A stretch of 64,000 nucleotides of DNA, taken from Novosphingobium sp. BW1 (GTDB taxonomy: Bacteria; Pseudomonadota; Alphaproteobacteria; Sphingomonadales; Sphingomonadaceae). This document shows, one piece after another, positions 7,392-15,628 of the stretch (its first letter is position 1; every line of letters starts with the position of its first letter). Under the pieces are notes generated by a model, which was not told where the DNA came from, did no database searches, and saw only the letters and a program-made list of their open reading frames with translations. Made by a program: the position numbers and the translations under genes. The stretch lies in assembly GCF_008107685.1 (NCBI RefSeq), contig NZ_VIRF01000090.1, positions 62,001 to 126,000 of the forward strand, written 5' to 3'.

Positions 7392-8801
7392 TCAGGCCTT
7401 GGCCTTGGTGCGCCAGCCGTCGGCGTAGTTGTCGCGGGCGACTTCCGAATAGGGAACCGACGCGACGACCGCCTTGATCTGGGTCTGCTCGTGCGGCTCG
7501 ACGGTGGGCTTGCGGGTGCCACCATCGGGCTCGCCCCAGACCAGCGTCACTTCGGTGCCCGGCTCGGCGATGCTTTCATCGACCATGGCGAGCGAGAGGA
7601 AACGGCCCTCGTTCTGGGTGTAACCGATCCAGGTCGAGATACCGGCCATCTTGCCATCGGCATCGAGCACCATGTCGTAGGGGTGCATCGCGTAGACCGC
7701 GCTCGGGTAGTCCATGTACTTGGCGCGCGGCGCGCCCTTGGTCAGCATCGAGGACTGGACGCGCATCACGTCTTCGTTGTCGAGCGCGAGCGTCACCTTC
7801 TTGCGCTTGGGCTGATCGACCATCTTCTCGAGCGCTTCGCGGCCAATGAAGTCATGATCGAACTTGACCATGATGCCATAGCCCAGCTCCCAGGGGTTGA
7901 GATAGTAGTCCTCGATGTTGTCCGAGACGAACGAGCCGCCCAGCGAGGTCATGCCCTCATAGCACTTGGCGCCGGCCCATTCGCGGAAGCCCTTGGAGCC
8001 TTCGCCGGTGTAGAGCGCGGGGAGCGGTGAGGGAATCCAGCCCGATTCCAGGGTGTTCGAGCTGTAGGTACGGCCGCCCGAGGGACGGATGCCGAATTCC
8101 TCACCCGCCGCCAGGAGCGCGGTGCGGACCTTGTCGTAGTCCTTCCAGGGACCGAACAGTTCGTAGCCCGGCTGACCGGCCATGCCGTGACGCAGCGCGC
8201 GCACTTCGACGCCGTCGATCATGACCGGCGCCATGTGGAAGAATTTCAGGTCGGGCGGGGTCTGGCCCATTGCCTTTTCCAGCGTCTTCATGGCGTTGGG
8301 CCCCTGAAGCTGGAAGCGGTAGTTGCGGCGGTAGCCCTGCTGGTCGGCGGGACGTGCCGCGGTGCGCTCGTCGCGCTCGACCGTCACGTTCCACTTGCCG
8401 GTCTGGGCCCAGTATTCGACCCATTCGATGGTCGGCGCGCGGCCGACGAGCTCAAAGGTCTCTTCCTCAAGGTAGAACAGGATGACGTCGCCGATAACGT
8501 AGCCTTCAGGGGTAACCGGCGCGAACTGCTTGGCACGGTTCGGCTTGAAGCCCTTGAAGCTGTTGGGCGCGAGATACGAGAGCATCTCGAAGGCGTCGGG
8601 GCCGGTAACGAGGAGGTCGACCATGTGGAAGCTCTGGTTAAAGAGCACCGCGGTCTCGGCCCAGGCGCGCTGTTCGTCGCGCCAGTTCGAGTATTCGCCC
8701 GGAACGCCTGGATAGACGTTGGGACCAGTCTGCTGGTTACGCAGGAACTCGACGATATCTCCCTTTTCGTCGAGCAGCTGCTGAAGGGTTTGTCCGGTCA
8801 T
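7392..8801 (-). CDS. desA: Tetrahydrofolate-dependent aromatic O-demethylase (LigM/DesA family)
   Basis: This 469-residue protein is a GcvT-fold methyltransferase of the vanillate/syringate O-demethylase family (about 470 residues). It moves a methoxyl methyl group to THF, giving 5-methyl-THF and a phenol. Family segments include EYSNWRDEQRAWAETAVLFNQ, SNTLESGWIPSPLPALYTGE and GSFVSDNIEDYYLNP. His59 and Tyr246 fall where LigM has His60 and its catalytic Tyr247. It lies in an operon behind an alpha/beta hydrolase and is divergent from metF-purU-folD-folB-ligAB, which recycle the methyl-THF and cleave the ring. I favour DesA (syringate) over LigM because of the DesX-like IclR gene nearby and the N-terminal motif, but vanillate or 3-O-methylgallate cannot be excluded. 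Confidence 0.85.
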   Translation of the reverse strand: MTGQTLQQLLDEKGDIVEFLRNQQTGPNVYPGVPGEYSNWRDEQRAWAETAVLFNQSFHMVDLLVTGPDAFEMLSYLAPNSFKGFKPNRAKQFAPVTPEGYVIGDVILFYLEEETFELVGRAPTIEWVEYWAQTGKWNVTVERDERTAARPADQQGYRRNYRFQLQGPNAMKTLEKAMGQTPPDLKFFHMAPVMIDGVEVRALRHGMAGQPGYELFGPWKDYDKVRTALLAAGEEFGIRPSGGRTYSSNTLESGWIPSPLPALYTGEGSKGFREWAGAKCYEGMTSLGGSFVSDNIEDYYLNPWELGYGIMVKFDHDFIGREALEKMVDQPKRKKVTLALDNEDVMRVQSSMLTKGAPRAKYMDYPSAVYAMHPYDMVLDADGKMAGISTWIGYTQNEGRFLSLAMVDESIAEPGTEVTLVWGEPDGGTRKPTVEPHEQTQIKAVVASVPYSEVARDNYADGWRTKAKA

Positions 8802-8854
8802 GTCAGCTATGCCTTTCAGGTTGGTTGGTTGTTGTTTGGGTTCGTGTGTGAACT

Positions 8855-9613
8855 TCAGGCGGCCGATGGCGCGCCGACGCTGGCCTTGACCCAGCGGCGC
8901 AGCGCCGCGTTAAACGCATCGGGCGCCTCGGCCGGGGCCATGTGGCCGGCCTTGGGAATCACCGTCAGCGGGCACGGATCGGCCCAATGGGGGGCGATGG
9001 TGTCGGCAATGTCCTGGTGCTGCGATGGCGGCGCCCAGGCGTCGTCCTCACCCACCATCAGTGCGACCGGGCAGGTCAGCGCCCGCAGCACGTCCTCGAC
9101 ATCGGGACGATGAAGCAATGCCTCGATCTGCGCTTCGAAGACATCCTGCCCGGCGCGCAGGCACATCGTGCGCAGCGCCTGGTAGAGATCCTTGTCGTTG
9201 CGGCGATCAGGGCCGATCATCGGCGGCAGCCAGGTGTCGACAAGCGCTTCGAAGCCCTGATTGCGGCCAATGTCGCGCAGGGCATGGCGTTTGGCGGGCT
9301 CACCCTCGCGCACGGGATGAATGCCCGTGTCGGCAAGCGCCAGGCGCACGACGCGCGTGGGCGCCATGCGGCAAACCTCGAGCGCGACGCGCGCGCCCAT
9401 CGAATGCCCGAACAGCGATACGCGCGGGGGAATACGGTCCAGCACGTAATCGGCCATGGCTTTCAGGCTGCTTGCCTCGCCATAAAAGCCATCAATTACC
9501 ATTGCTTCGGGAAACGCGTCGAGTTGCGCGCCGAACATCCCCGAGTCGCACAACAGACCCGGCAGAATTACGAGCGCTTCGGCGCCCTCCTCATCCCATT
9601 TTTTCGTATCCAT
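8855..9613 (-). CDS. Alpha/beta hydrolase, candidate methyl esterase
   Basis: This 252-residue protein has the alpha/beta-hydrolase fold, with the oxyanion region VILPGLLCDS, the nucleophile Ser71 in GHSMG, a likely acid in GEDDAW and the His in KAGHMAP. It is the first gene of an operon with the O-demethylase (53 bp apart). LigAB-type opening of 3-O-methylgallate gives a methyl ester (CHMOD) that must lose methanol to rejoin the 4,5-cleavage route, so a methylesterase would fit here. That role is inference; general carboxylesterase or meta-cleavage hydrolase activity is possible. Confidence 0.8.
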   Translation of the reverse strand: MDTKKWDEEGAEALVILPGLLCDSGMFGAQLDAFPEAMVIDGFYGEASSLKAMADYVLDRIPPRVSLFGHSMGARVALEVCRMAPTRVVRLALADTGIHPVREGEPAKRHALRDIGRNQGFEALVDTWLPPMIGPDRRNDKDLYQALRTMCLRAGQDVFEAQIEALLHRPDVEDVLRALTCPVALMVGEDDAWAPPSQHQDIADTIAPHWADPCPLTVIPKAGHMAPAEAPDAFNAALRRWVKASVGAPSAA

Positions 9614-9630
9614 GAATTTTCATCTATACG
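9605..9630. promoter_or_regulatory. Imperfect palindrome in the desA-operon/metF divergent promoter
   Basis: CGTATCCATGAA-tt-TTCATCTATACG has 12-bp arms with two mismatches and covers the start codon of the hydrolase gene. The gap to metF is only 75 bp, so one bound repressor could shut both operons. It is a candidate DesX-type IclR site. A related TTTCATGGATGCGAAGC with flanking TATA on both sides lies at 4198-4231, upstream of the MetE-like gene. Confidence 0.45.
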
Positions 9631-9688
9631 AAACGAACGCGCTGCGCTAGAGGGTAATGCAACAAGACTGAGAAGGGAGAGAGAATCG

Positions 9689-10558
9689 GTGAGCACTCCG
9701 ATCATCCATCCGAATTGGGCGCGTCCGGCCATCAACATGGTGGAAGGCTACTCGCTTGAAATGACCGCAAAGGACATCGCGTCGCTGCGCGAAGCCGCTC
9801 CCGGCATTGCGCCCGAGACCCCGATTGCCGTGACCTTCCTGCCCGGTGAAGCCTTCGAGGCCCGCATTGCTGCGGCCCGCCTCGTGCGCGAACTTGGCTT
9901 CGAGCCGATGCCGCACTTCTCGGCGCGCCGGATCGTCTCCGAAGACGAATTCCGCGAGTACCTGAAGGCGGTGACCAAGGAAGCGGGCGTGAAGCGATGC
10001 TTCGTCATCGCGGGCGACCCGTCCGAGCCCGAAGGTCCCTTCGCGGACAGCTCCACGCTGATCGCGACGGGCGCCTTCGAGGACGCTGGGATCACCGCCA
10101 TCGGCATTGGCGGCCACCCCGAAGGCCACCCAAACATGTCGGACGAGGAATGCTGGAGCGTGCTCCAGACCAAGTGCGAGGAGATCGAGAAGCGCGGCAT
10201 GGCTCCGCTGATCGTCACCCAGTTCGCCTTCGACGCCGGTGCCGTCCTGTCCTGGCTGGCCGAACTGCGCAAGCGTGGCCTCGCTGCGCCGGTCCGCCTT
10301 GGCATTCCGGGGCCTGCCGGCATCAAGACTCTGATGCGGTTTGCAGCGCGCTGCGGCGTGGGTGCCTCGGCCTCGGTGCTGACCAAGTACGGCATCTCGA
10401 TCACCAAGCTGATCGGAACGGCAGGACCCGACAAGCTGGTCGACCAGATCGAAAAGGGCCTTACCGAAGAGCACGGCGCGGTGCGTCTGCACTTCTACCC
10501 CTTCGGCGGCCTCACCAAGACGGTGGGCTGGATCAACGACTACGCCAAGTCCCACTGA
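9689..10558 (+). CDS. metF: Methylenetetrahydrofolate reductase
   Basis: This 289-residue TIM-barrel protein of the MetF family has MPHFSARR, the FAD/folate loop CFVIAGDPSEPEGPF, GIGGHPEGHPN, VTQFAFD and LGIPGPAGIKTLMRFA. In biosynthesis MetF makes 5-methyl-THF; in aromatic O-demethylation it runs as a 5-methyl-THF oxidase to 5,10-methylene-THF. The start is the GTG at 9689 with GAAGGGAGAGAG upstream. It heads the metF-purU-folD-folB-ligA-ligB run and is divergent from the demethylase operon, so the catabolic direction is the natural reading. Confidence 0.92.
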   Translation: MSTPIIHPNWARPAINMVEGYSLEMTAKDIASLREAAPGIAPETPIAVTFLPGEAFEARIAAARLVRELGFEPMPHFSARRIVSEDEFREYLKAVTKEAGVKRCFVIAGDPSEPEGPFADSSTLIATGAFEDAGITAIGIGGHPEGHPNMSDEECWSVLQTKCEEIEKRGMAPLIVTQFAFDAGAVLSWLAELRKRGLAAPVRLGIPGPAGIKTLMRFAARCGVGASASVLTKYGISITKLIGTAGPDKLVDQIEKGLTEEHGAVRLHFYPFGGLTKTVGWINDYAKSH

Positions 10559-10662
10559 TTTTCCGCCCGCCCCGCCCCCGCAGCGCGCGGGGACGGGACG
10601 GGTATACGCGTGCCCCGGCGCGCCAAGCAAAACAACAATATCTCTAGAGAGGAGTCCCACCC

Positions 10663-11520
10663 GTGAGCACGACCTATTCGTTGCGCCTGCAGTGCCAGGA
10701 CAAGGCCGGCATCGTGGCCGCCGTTTCGGTATTCCTGGCCGAACGCGGGGGCAATATCGTCGACGCGCAGCAGTTCCACGACCAGCTTTCGGGCCGGTTC
10801 TTCATGCGCATCGAGTTCATTCCCGGCGAAGGCCAGACCGTCGAGGGCCTGACCAAGGGCTTCGCCGATACCGTTGCGACCGACGACATGGAGTGGGGCC
10901 TTCGCGACAACGCGGTGCCCAAGAAGGTGCTGCTGATGGTCTCCAAGTGGGACCACTGCCTGGGTGACCTTCTCTACCGCAACCGCATTGGTGAACTGGG
11001 CATGGAAGTGGTCGGCATTGTCTCCAACCACCCCAGGGAAGTGCTCCACACGTCCCTGATGAAGGGCCTGCCTTACCACCACCTGCCGATCACCAAGGAC
11101 ACCAAGCCCCAGCAGGAAGCGCAGATCAAAGAGGTCGTGAACGAGACCGGCGCCGAACTGATTGTGCTCGCGCGCTACATGCAGATCCTCTCGGACGATC
11201 TCGCCGCCTTCCTTTCGGGACGCTGCATCAACATCCACCACTCGTTCCTGCCCGGCTTCAAGGGCGCCAAGCCCTACCACCAGGCGTTCGACCGCGGCGT
11301 CAAGATGATCGGTGCGACCGCGCACTACGTCACCGCCGACCTCGACGAAGGCCCGATCATCCACCAAGACGTGGAGCGCGTGACCCACGCCGACATGCCC
11401 GAGGAACTGGTCCGCAAGGGGCGCGATATCGAGCGCCGCGTGCTGGCCGAAGCCGTGCGCCTGCACCTGGATGACCGCGTCTTCATGAACGGGGCCCGCA
11501 CTGTCGTCTTCAAGGACTGA
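10663..11520 (+). CDS. purU: Formyltetrahydrofolate deformylase
   Basis: This 285-residue protein starts with an ACT domain (LRLQCQDKAGIVAAVSVFLAE) and continues into the formyltransferase-type catalytic domain with the Asn/His of CINIHHSFLPGF and the Asp of VTADLDEGPII. It hydrolyses 10-formyl-THF to formate and free THF. The GTG at 10663 has AGAGAGGAG upstream. It sits between metF and folD; together the three can convert methyl-THF all the way to THF plus formate and so keep the O-demethylase supplied with acceptor. It is separated from metF by about 100 bp, so it may have its own translation signal within the same transcript. Confidence 0.93.
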   Translation: MSTTYSLRLQCQDKAGIVAAVSVFLAERGGNIVDAQQFHDQLSGRFFMRIEFIPGEGQTVEGLTKGFADTVATDDMEWGLRDNAVPKKVLLMVSKWDHCLGDLLYRNRIGELGMEVVGIVSNHPREVLHTSLMKGLPYHHLPITKDTKPQQEAQIKEVVNETGAELIVLARYMQILSDDLAAFLSGRCINIHHSFLPGFKGAKPYHQAFDRGVKMIGATAHYVTADLDEGPIIHQDVERVTHADMPEELVRKGRDIERRVLAEAVRLHLDDRVFMNGARTVVFKD

Positions 11521-11524
11521 CCAG

Positions 11525-12394
11525 ATGGCGGACCGTATCGACGGCAAGGCCATGGCCCGGGCCATGATGGCCGAGACCACGGCCGCCGTGGCCGACCTCA
11601 AGGCGCGGGGGATCTCCCCCGCCCTCGCTGTCGTCCTCGTCGGCGCCGACCCGGCCAGCGAAGTCTATGTCGGGCGCAAGGTGCGCGAGTGCGAGAAAGC
11701 GGGCATCCGCTCGATCGAACACCGCCTCGCCACCGAAACCGGAGAGGACACGCTGATCGCGCTCATCGACGAGATGAACGCGGACAGCACCATCCACGGC
11801 ATCCTCATCCAGCTGCCGCTGCCAGCCCACATCAACGCCAGCCGGGTCCTTGACCGGATCACACCGGGCAAGGACGTCGACGGCTTCCACCCGGTCAACG
11901 TCGGGCGCCTCTCGACCGGTACCGGCGGCCTTGTGCCCTGCACGCCGCTTGGCATCATGAAGCTGCTCGACTCGGTGATCGAGGACTACCGCGGCCTCGA
12001 TGCCGTGGTGATCGGCAAATCGAACATCGTGGGCAAGCCCGTGGCTATGCTCCTCCTCGAACGCGAGGCGACCGTTACGGTCACCCACATCGAGACCAAG
12101 GGCCTGCCCGACATCGCACGCAAGGCCGACATCATCGTTGCCGCCGCAGGTGCCCCGCACCTGGTGCGCGGCTACTGGGTCAAGCAAGGTGCCGTCGTCA
12201 TCGACGTGGGCATCACCCGCGTCACCGACCACGACGGCCACACCAAGATCGTGGGCGACTGCGCCACGCACGAGCTGGAACACGCCCGCGCGGTCACCCC
12301 CGTGCCCGGAGGCGTGGGTCCCATGACTATCGCCTGCCTCCTTGCCAACACGGTTAGCGCGGCGCGCGCCACTCTCGAAAGCGAACCGGCATGA
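11525..12394 (+). CDS. folD: Bifunctional methylene-THF dehydrogenase/methenyl-THF cyclohydrolase
   Basis: This 289-residue protein is FolD throughout. The catalytic Lys lies in SEVYVGRKVRECEKAGI, QLPLPAHIN and GKDVDGFHPVNVG follow, and the NADP site reads VVIGKSNIVGKPVAMLLL. It ends with TPVPGGVGPMTIACLLANT. It converts 5,10-methylene-THF to 10-formyl-THF, the link between MetF and PurU. It starts 4 bp after purU and overlaps folB by 4 nt, so the four one-carbon genes are tightly coupled. A housekeeping folD elsewhere in the genome is likely but not visible here. Confidence 0.95.
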   Translation: MADRIDGKAMARAMMAETTAAVADLKARGISPALAVVLVGADPASEVYVGRKVRECEKAGIRSIEHRLATETGEDTLIALIDEMNADSTIHGILIQLPLPAHINASRVLDRITPGKDVDGFHPVNVGRLSTGTGGLVPCTPLGIMKLLDSVIEDYRGLDAVVIGKSNIVGKPVAMLLLEREATVTVTHIETKGLPDIARKADIIVAAAGAPHLVRGYWVKQGAVVIDVGITRVTDHDGHTKIVGDCATHELEHARAVTPVPGGVGPMTIACLLANTVSAARATLESEPA

Positions 12395-12816
12395 ACCAGA
12401 TTGCTCCGCAAGGCTTTACCGGCATCACCACCCACGCGCTCACCATAGTACGGGTGCGCGACCTGGAACTTCTGGCCGATATCGGAATCAACCCTGATGA
12501 AGTGGGGCGGCGCCAGCCGCTCGTCCTCACCGTCGAGCTGGAACTGACCGGCACAGGCATCGCCGCGATCGACGAGACCGTCGACTACCGCCGGGTGGTC
12601 GCTGCGGCCGAAGCACTCGCGCTCGTCCACATTCCGCTGATCGAGACCTTCGGCCAGCGCCTCGCCGAAGAATGCCTCGGCTGGCCCTGCGTCCAGCAGG
12701 CGCGCGTCAGCATCGACAAGCCCTTTGCCCTCACCCGCGGCATGGCGGGCGTCGAGGTCATCATGACAAGACCGGTCCGCTTCCCCGGGCCCAATGGAGA
12801 GGAGACCCGCCCATGA
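12391..12816 (+). CDS. Dihydroneopterin aldolase (FolB) family protein
   Basis: This 141-residue protein has the FolB/FolX tunnelling fold pattern: VRDLELLADIGINPDEVGRRQPL, DETVDYRRVVAAAEAL, HIPLIETFGQRLAEECL and RVSIDKPFAL. Family members act on dihydroneopterin in folate synthesis. Its ATG overlaps the folD stop and its own stop overlaps the ligA start, so it is coupled to both the one-carbon and ring-cleavage genes. It may raise folate supply when the O-demethylase is induced, or it may act on another substrate. Placing a folate-synthesis enzyme in an aromatic operon is unusual. Confidence 0.8.
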   Translation: MNQIAPQGFTGITTHALTIVRVRDLELLADIGINPDEVGRRQPLVLTVELELTGTGIAAIDETVDYRRVVAAAEALALVHIPLIETFGQRLAEECLGWPCVQQARVSIDKPFALTRGMAGVEVIMTRPVRFPGPNGEETRP

Positions 12817-13223
12817 CCCGCGTCACCGACGTCGCGTCCTACCTGGCCGAATTCGACGACATTCCCGGCACCCGCGTGTTCATCGCGAAGCGCGCACGCG
12901 CCGGATACCATCTCAACCAGTTCGCGATGAGCCTGATGAAACCGGAGAACCGCGAACGCTTCAAGGCCGACGAGCGCGCCTATCTCGACGAGTGGCCGAT
13001 GAGCGAGGAGCAGAAAGAAGCCCTGCTCGCGCGCGACTACAACCGCCTGCTCGACCTTGGTGGCAACGTCTACTTTCTCGCCAAGGTCTTCTCGACCGAT
13101 GGCCTCTCCTTCGTCCAGGCGGTCTCGACCATGACCGGCATGAGCGTGGAAGAGTACCAGGCGATGATGGTCGGCGGTGGCCGCTCGCCCGAGGGCGCCC
13201 GCTCTATCAAAGACAAGACCTGA
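12813..13223 (+). CDS. ligA: Protocatechuate 4,5-dioxygenase-type alpha subunit
   Basis: This 136-residue protein matches LigA of the LigAB extradiol dioxygenase. Characteristic segments are FIAKRARAGYHLNQFAMSLM, ERAYLDEWPM and LLARDYNRLLDLGGNVYFLAK, with TMTGMSVEEYQAMMVGGGRS near the end. The small alpha subunit caps the beta active site and shapes substrate choice. The ATG at 12813 overlaps the folB stop by 4 nt; ligB follows 17 bp downstream. Substrate could be protocatechuate, gallate or 3-O-methylgallate; the company of a DesA-like demethylase favours a methoxylated or gallate-type substrate. Confidence 0.92.
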   Translation: MTRVTDVASYLAEFDDIPGTRVFIAKRARAGYHLNQFAMSLMKPENRERFKADERAYLDEWPMSEEQKEALLARDYNRLLDLGGNVYFLAKVFSTDGLSFVQAVSTMTGMSVEEYQAMMVGGGRSPEGARSIKDKT

Positions 13224-13240
13224 CCCGAGGAGAGACCCCG

Positions 13241-14086
13241 ATGGCCCGCATTACCGCCGGAATCGGCTGCAGCCACATACCCGTCCTGGGCTTTGCCCAT
13301 GACCACAAGAAGACCCAGGAACCGATCTTCAAGCCCGCCTTCGACGGCTTCGACTGGACCCGCAAATGGATCAAAGCGGAGGCCAAGCCGGACGTCGTGA
13401 TCTTGGTCTACAACGACCACGCCAGCTTTTTCGACATGAAGATCATCCCGACTTTCGCGATCGGCTGCGGCGAACGCTTCGGTATCTGCGACGAAGGTTT
13501 CGGCCCGCGTCCGGTGCCCGACGTCGAAGGCAGTCCGGATCTCGCCTGGCACATTGCCCAAAGTCTGATCCTCGACGAATTTGACATGACCATCGTCAAC
13601 GAGATGGACGTCGATCATGGCCTGACCGTGCCGCTCACCATGATGTACGGCGATGTCCCCGAATGGCCGGTCAAGGTGATCCCGCTGGCGGTCAACGTCG
13701 TCACCTATCCGCCGCCGTCGGGCAATCGCTGCTGGGCGCTGGGCGAAGCCATCGCGCGCGCCGTCGCCAGCTTCCCCGAAGACCTCAACGTGCAGGTCTG
13801 GGGCACCGGCGGCATGAGCCACCAGCTGCAGGGTCCGCGCGCCGGCCTCATCAATGCGGAGTGGGACAACCGCTTCCTCGACAAGCTCACCGGCGACACT
13901 GACGAACTGCGCATGATCGAGCACGTCGAGTACCTGCGCGAAACCGGCTCGGAAGGCATCGAGATGGTCATGTGGCTGATCATGCGCGGCGCGCTCGGCA
14001 AGGCGACCAAGGCGCTGCATCGCCACTACCACGTACCCGTCTCCAACACCGCGCTGGGGCACATCGTGCTTGAGCCAACCCGCTGA
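13241..14086 (+). CDS. ligB: Protocatechuate 4,5-dioxygenase-type beta (catalytic) subunit
   Basis: This 281-residue protein carries the iron site of type II extradiol dioxygenases: His12 in GCSHIPVLG, His60 in VYNDHASFF, and the Glu of INAEWDNRFLD. The catalytic His is in GTGGMSHQLQG. DVDHGLTVPLTMMYG is also typical. The enzyme opens a catecholic ring between C4 and C5. SYK-6 LigB is slightly longer at 302 residues, so this may be a LigAB paralogue. AGGAGAG lies before the ATG at 13241. It is the last gene of the metF-ligB run and is followed by a terminator. Confidence 0.93.
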   Translation: MARITAGIGCSHIPVLGFAHDHKKTQEPIFKPAFDGFDWTRKWIKAEAKPDVVILVYNDHASFFDMKIIPTFAIGCGERFGICDEGFGPRPVPDVEGSPDLAWHIAQSLILDEFDMTIVNEMDVDHGLTVPLTMMYGDVPEWPVKVIPLAVNVVTYPPPSGNRCWALGEAIARAVASFPEDLNVQVWGTGGMSHQLQGPRAGLINAEWDNRFLDKLTGDTDELRMIEHVEYLRETGSEGIEMVMWLIMRGALGKATKALHRHYHVPVSNTALGHIVLEPTR

Positions 14087-14106
14087 CGACACCCTCTCCT
14101 GACATA

Positions 14107-14149
14107 CGAAAAGGCCCGGTCACGCCAATCGCATAACCGGGCCTTTTTT
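14107..14149 (+). terminator. Rho-independent terminator after ligB
   Basis: AAAAGGCCCGGT pairs with ACCGGGCCTTTTTT around a 16-nt loop and ends in six Ts. It lies about 20 bp behind the ligB stop and ends the one-carbon/ring-cleavage transcript. Confidence 0.88.
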
Positions 14150-14196
14150 CATGCCTGTCGTGGGCGGCCTCCCCCGGAAGGGAGGCCGGGAGGCTC

Positions 14197-15510
14197 TTAG
14201 CGGCGGCTGGCGAGGCTGCGATTGAACCACAGCGCGATCAGCGTCGCAGCGGCGCCCGAGAAGAGGTAGGCGCCCGAGGCCATGAGGCCGAAGTTGGCCG
14301 AGAGCAGCAGCGCGACGAGCGGCGCGAAACCGGCACCGAAGAGCCAGGCAAGGTCGCTGGTCAGCGCCGAGCCGGTGTAGCGGTACTCGGTCGGGAACTC
14401 GGAGGAGACCACGCCCGAGGACTGGCCGAAGGCGAGGCCCAGGATGATGAAGCCGATGACCATGAAGAGGATCTCGCCCATCGCCCCCCCGTTCAGCAAC
14501 ATCGGTGCGAAGCCCGAGAACACGGCAATGGCGACCGCGCACGAACCGAGCAGCGTGCGGCGACCGAACTTGTCGGCAAGGTAGCCCGAAGCGAGCACGG
14601 CGACGACGCCGAAGGCCGCGGCCATCGCTTCGATGAGGAGGAAGCTGACCGGCGTGTCCGGGGTGAACAGGAACACCCAGGACAGCGGGAATACGGTGAC
14701 CATATGGAACAGCGCGAAGCTCGCGAGCGGGGCAAAGGCACCTAGGACGATGGTCTTGCCGGCCTTGCTCAGGGTCGAGCCGATGCTGGTGGCCTGCAGG
14801 TCGCGCGAATTGAAGAGGTGCTGGAATTCCTCGGTGACCACGATGCGCAGACGCGCAAAGAGCGCAACGACGTTGATCGCGAAGGCCACGAAAAACGGGA
14901 AGCGCCAGCCGAAGGCGAGGAAGTCCTCGGCGGGAAGCGCCGTCACCATGTAGGCGAACAGCAGGCTGGCGACCATCAGACCGAAGGGCGCGCCAAGCTG
15001 CGGGATCATGGCGTACCAGCCCCGCTTTTCCTCAGGCGCGTTGAGCGCGAGGAGCGAGGCCAGACCGTCCCAGGTGCCGCCGAGCGCGAAACCCTGGCCC
15101 AGGCGCAGCACCGCCAGCGCCCAGATCGTACCCGAACCAACCGTTTCATAAGCGGGCAGGAAGGCGATGGCCGCGGTCGAACCGCCCAGCAGGAACAGCG
15201 CGATGGTGAGCTTGGTGCCGCGGCCATAGGCGCGGTCGATGGCCATGAAGAAGACCGAACCGAAGGGGCGTGCCACAAAGGCCAGCGCGAAGATCGCGAA
15301 CGAGTAGATCGTGCCCGTCAGCGCATCCACGAAGGGGAAGAACAGCGAAGGGAACACCAGCACCGAGGCGATGCCGTAAACGAAGAAGTCGAAGAACTCC
15401 GAGGTACGGCCGATGATCACGCCGATCGCGATCTCGCCGGGCGAGGGTTCGTGGTGCCCCTTCAAGGCTGGGAGCCCCAGGGCTTCGCGGGTCGGACTAA
15501 GTGTGCTCAT
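14197..15510 (-). CDS. MFS transporter, metabolite:H+ symporter type
   Basis: This protein of about 437 residues has twelve hydrophobic segments and the MHS-type signature: GRTSEFFDFFVYGIASVLVFP in TM1, FVARPFGSVFFMAIDRAYGR at the loop 2-3 motif, RLGQGFALGGTWDGLASLLA and a second half with LADKFGRR. MHS carriers import organic acids with protons. I start at the ATG at 15510; an upstream ATG at 15537 is in frame and neither has a strong ribosome site. It is convergent with ligB, so uptake of an aromatic or dicarboxylic acid is plausible. The substrate cannot be read from sequence. Confidence 0.85.
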   Translation of the reverse strand: MSTLSPTREALGLPALKGHHEPSPGEIAIGVIIGRTSEFFDFFVYGIASVLVFPSLFFPFVDALTGTIYSFAIFALAFVARPFGSVFFMAIDRAYGRGTKLTIALFLLGGSTAAIAFLPAYETVGSGTIWALAVLRLGQGFALGGTWDGLASLLALNAPEEKRGWYAMIPQLGAPFGLMVASLLFAYMVTALPAEDFLAFGWRFPFFVAFAINVVALFARLRIVVTEEFQHLFNSRDLQATSIGSTLSKAGKTIVLGAFAPLASFALFHMVTVFPLSWVFLFTPDTPVSFLLIEAMAAAFGVVAVLASGYLADKFGRRTLLGSCAVAIAVFSGFAPMLLNGGAMGEILFMVIGFIILGLAFGQSSGVVSSEFPTEYRYTGSALTSDLAWLFGAGFAPLVALLLSANFGLMASGAYLFSGAAATLIALWFNRSLASRR

Positions 15511-15628
15511 TGCAATACTGCGGCCTTCATCTGTCATGACTGGTGGGGTCCTATCGGACCGGCAGGCACGAATCATTTTTCAGGCGCCACGCGGAGCGCC
15601 CGGGTCGATACCTGTGGCCCTATCGTCA

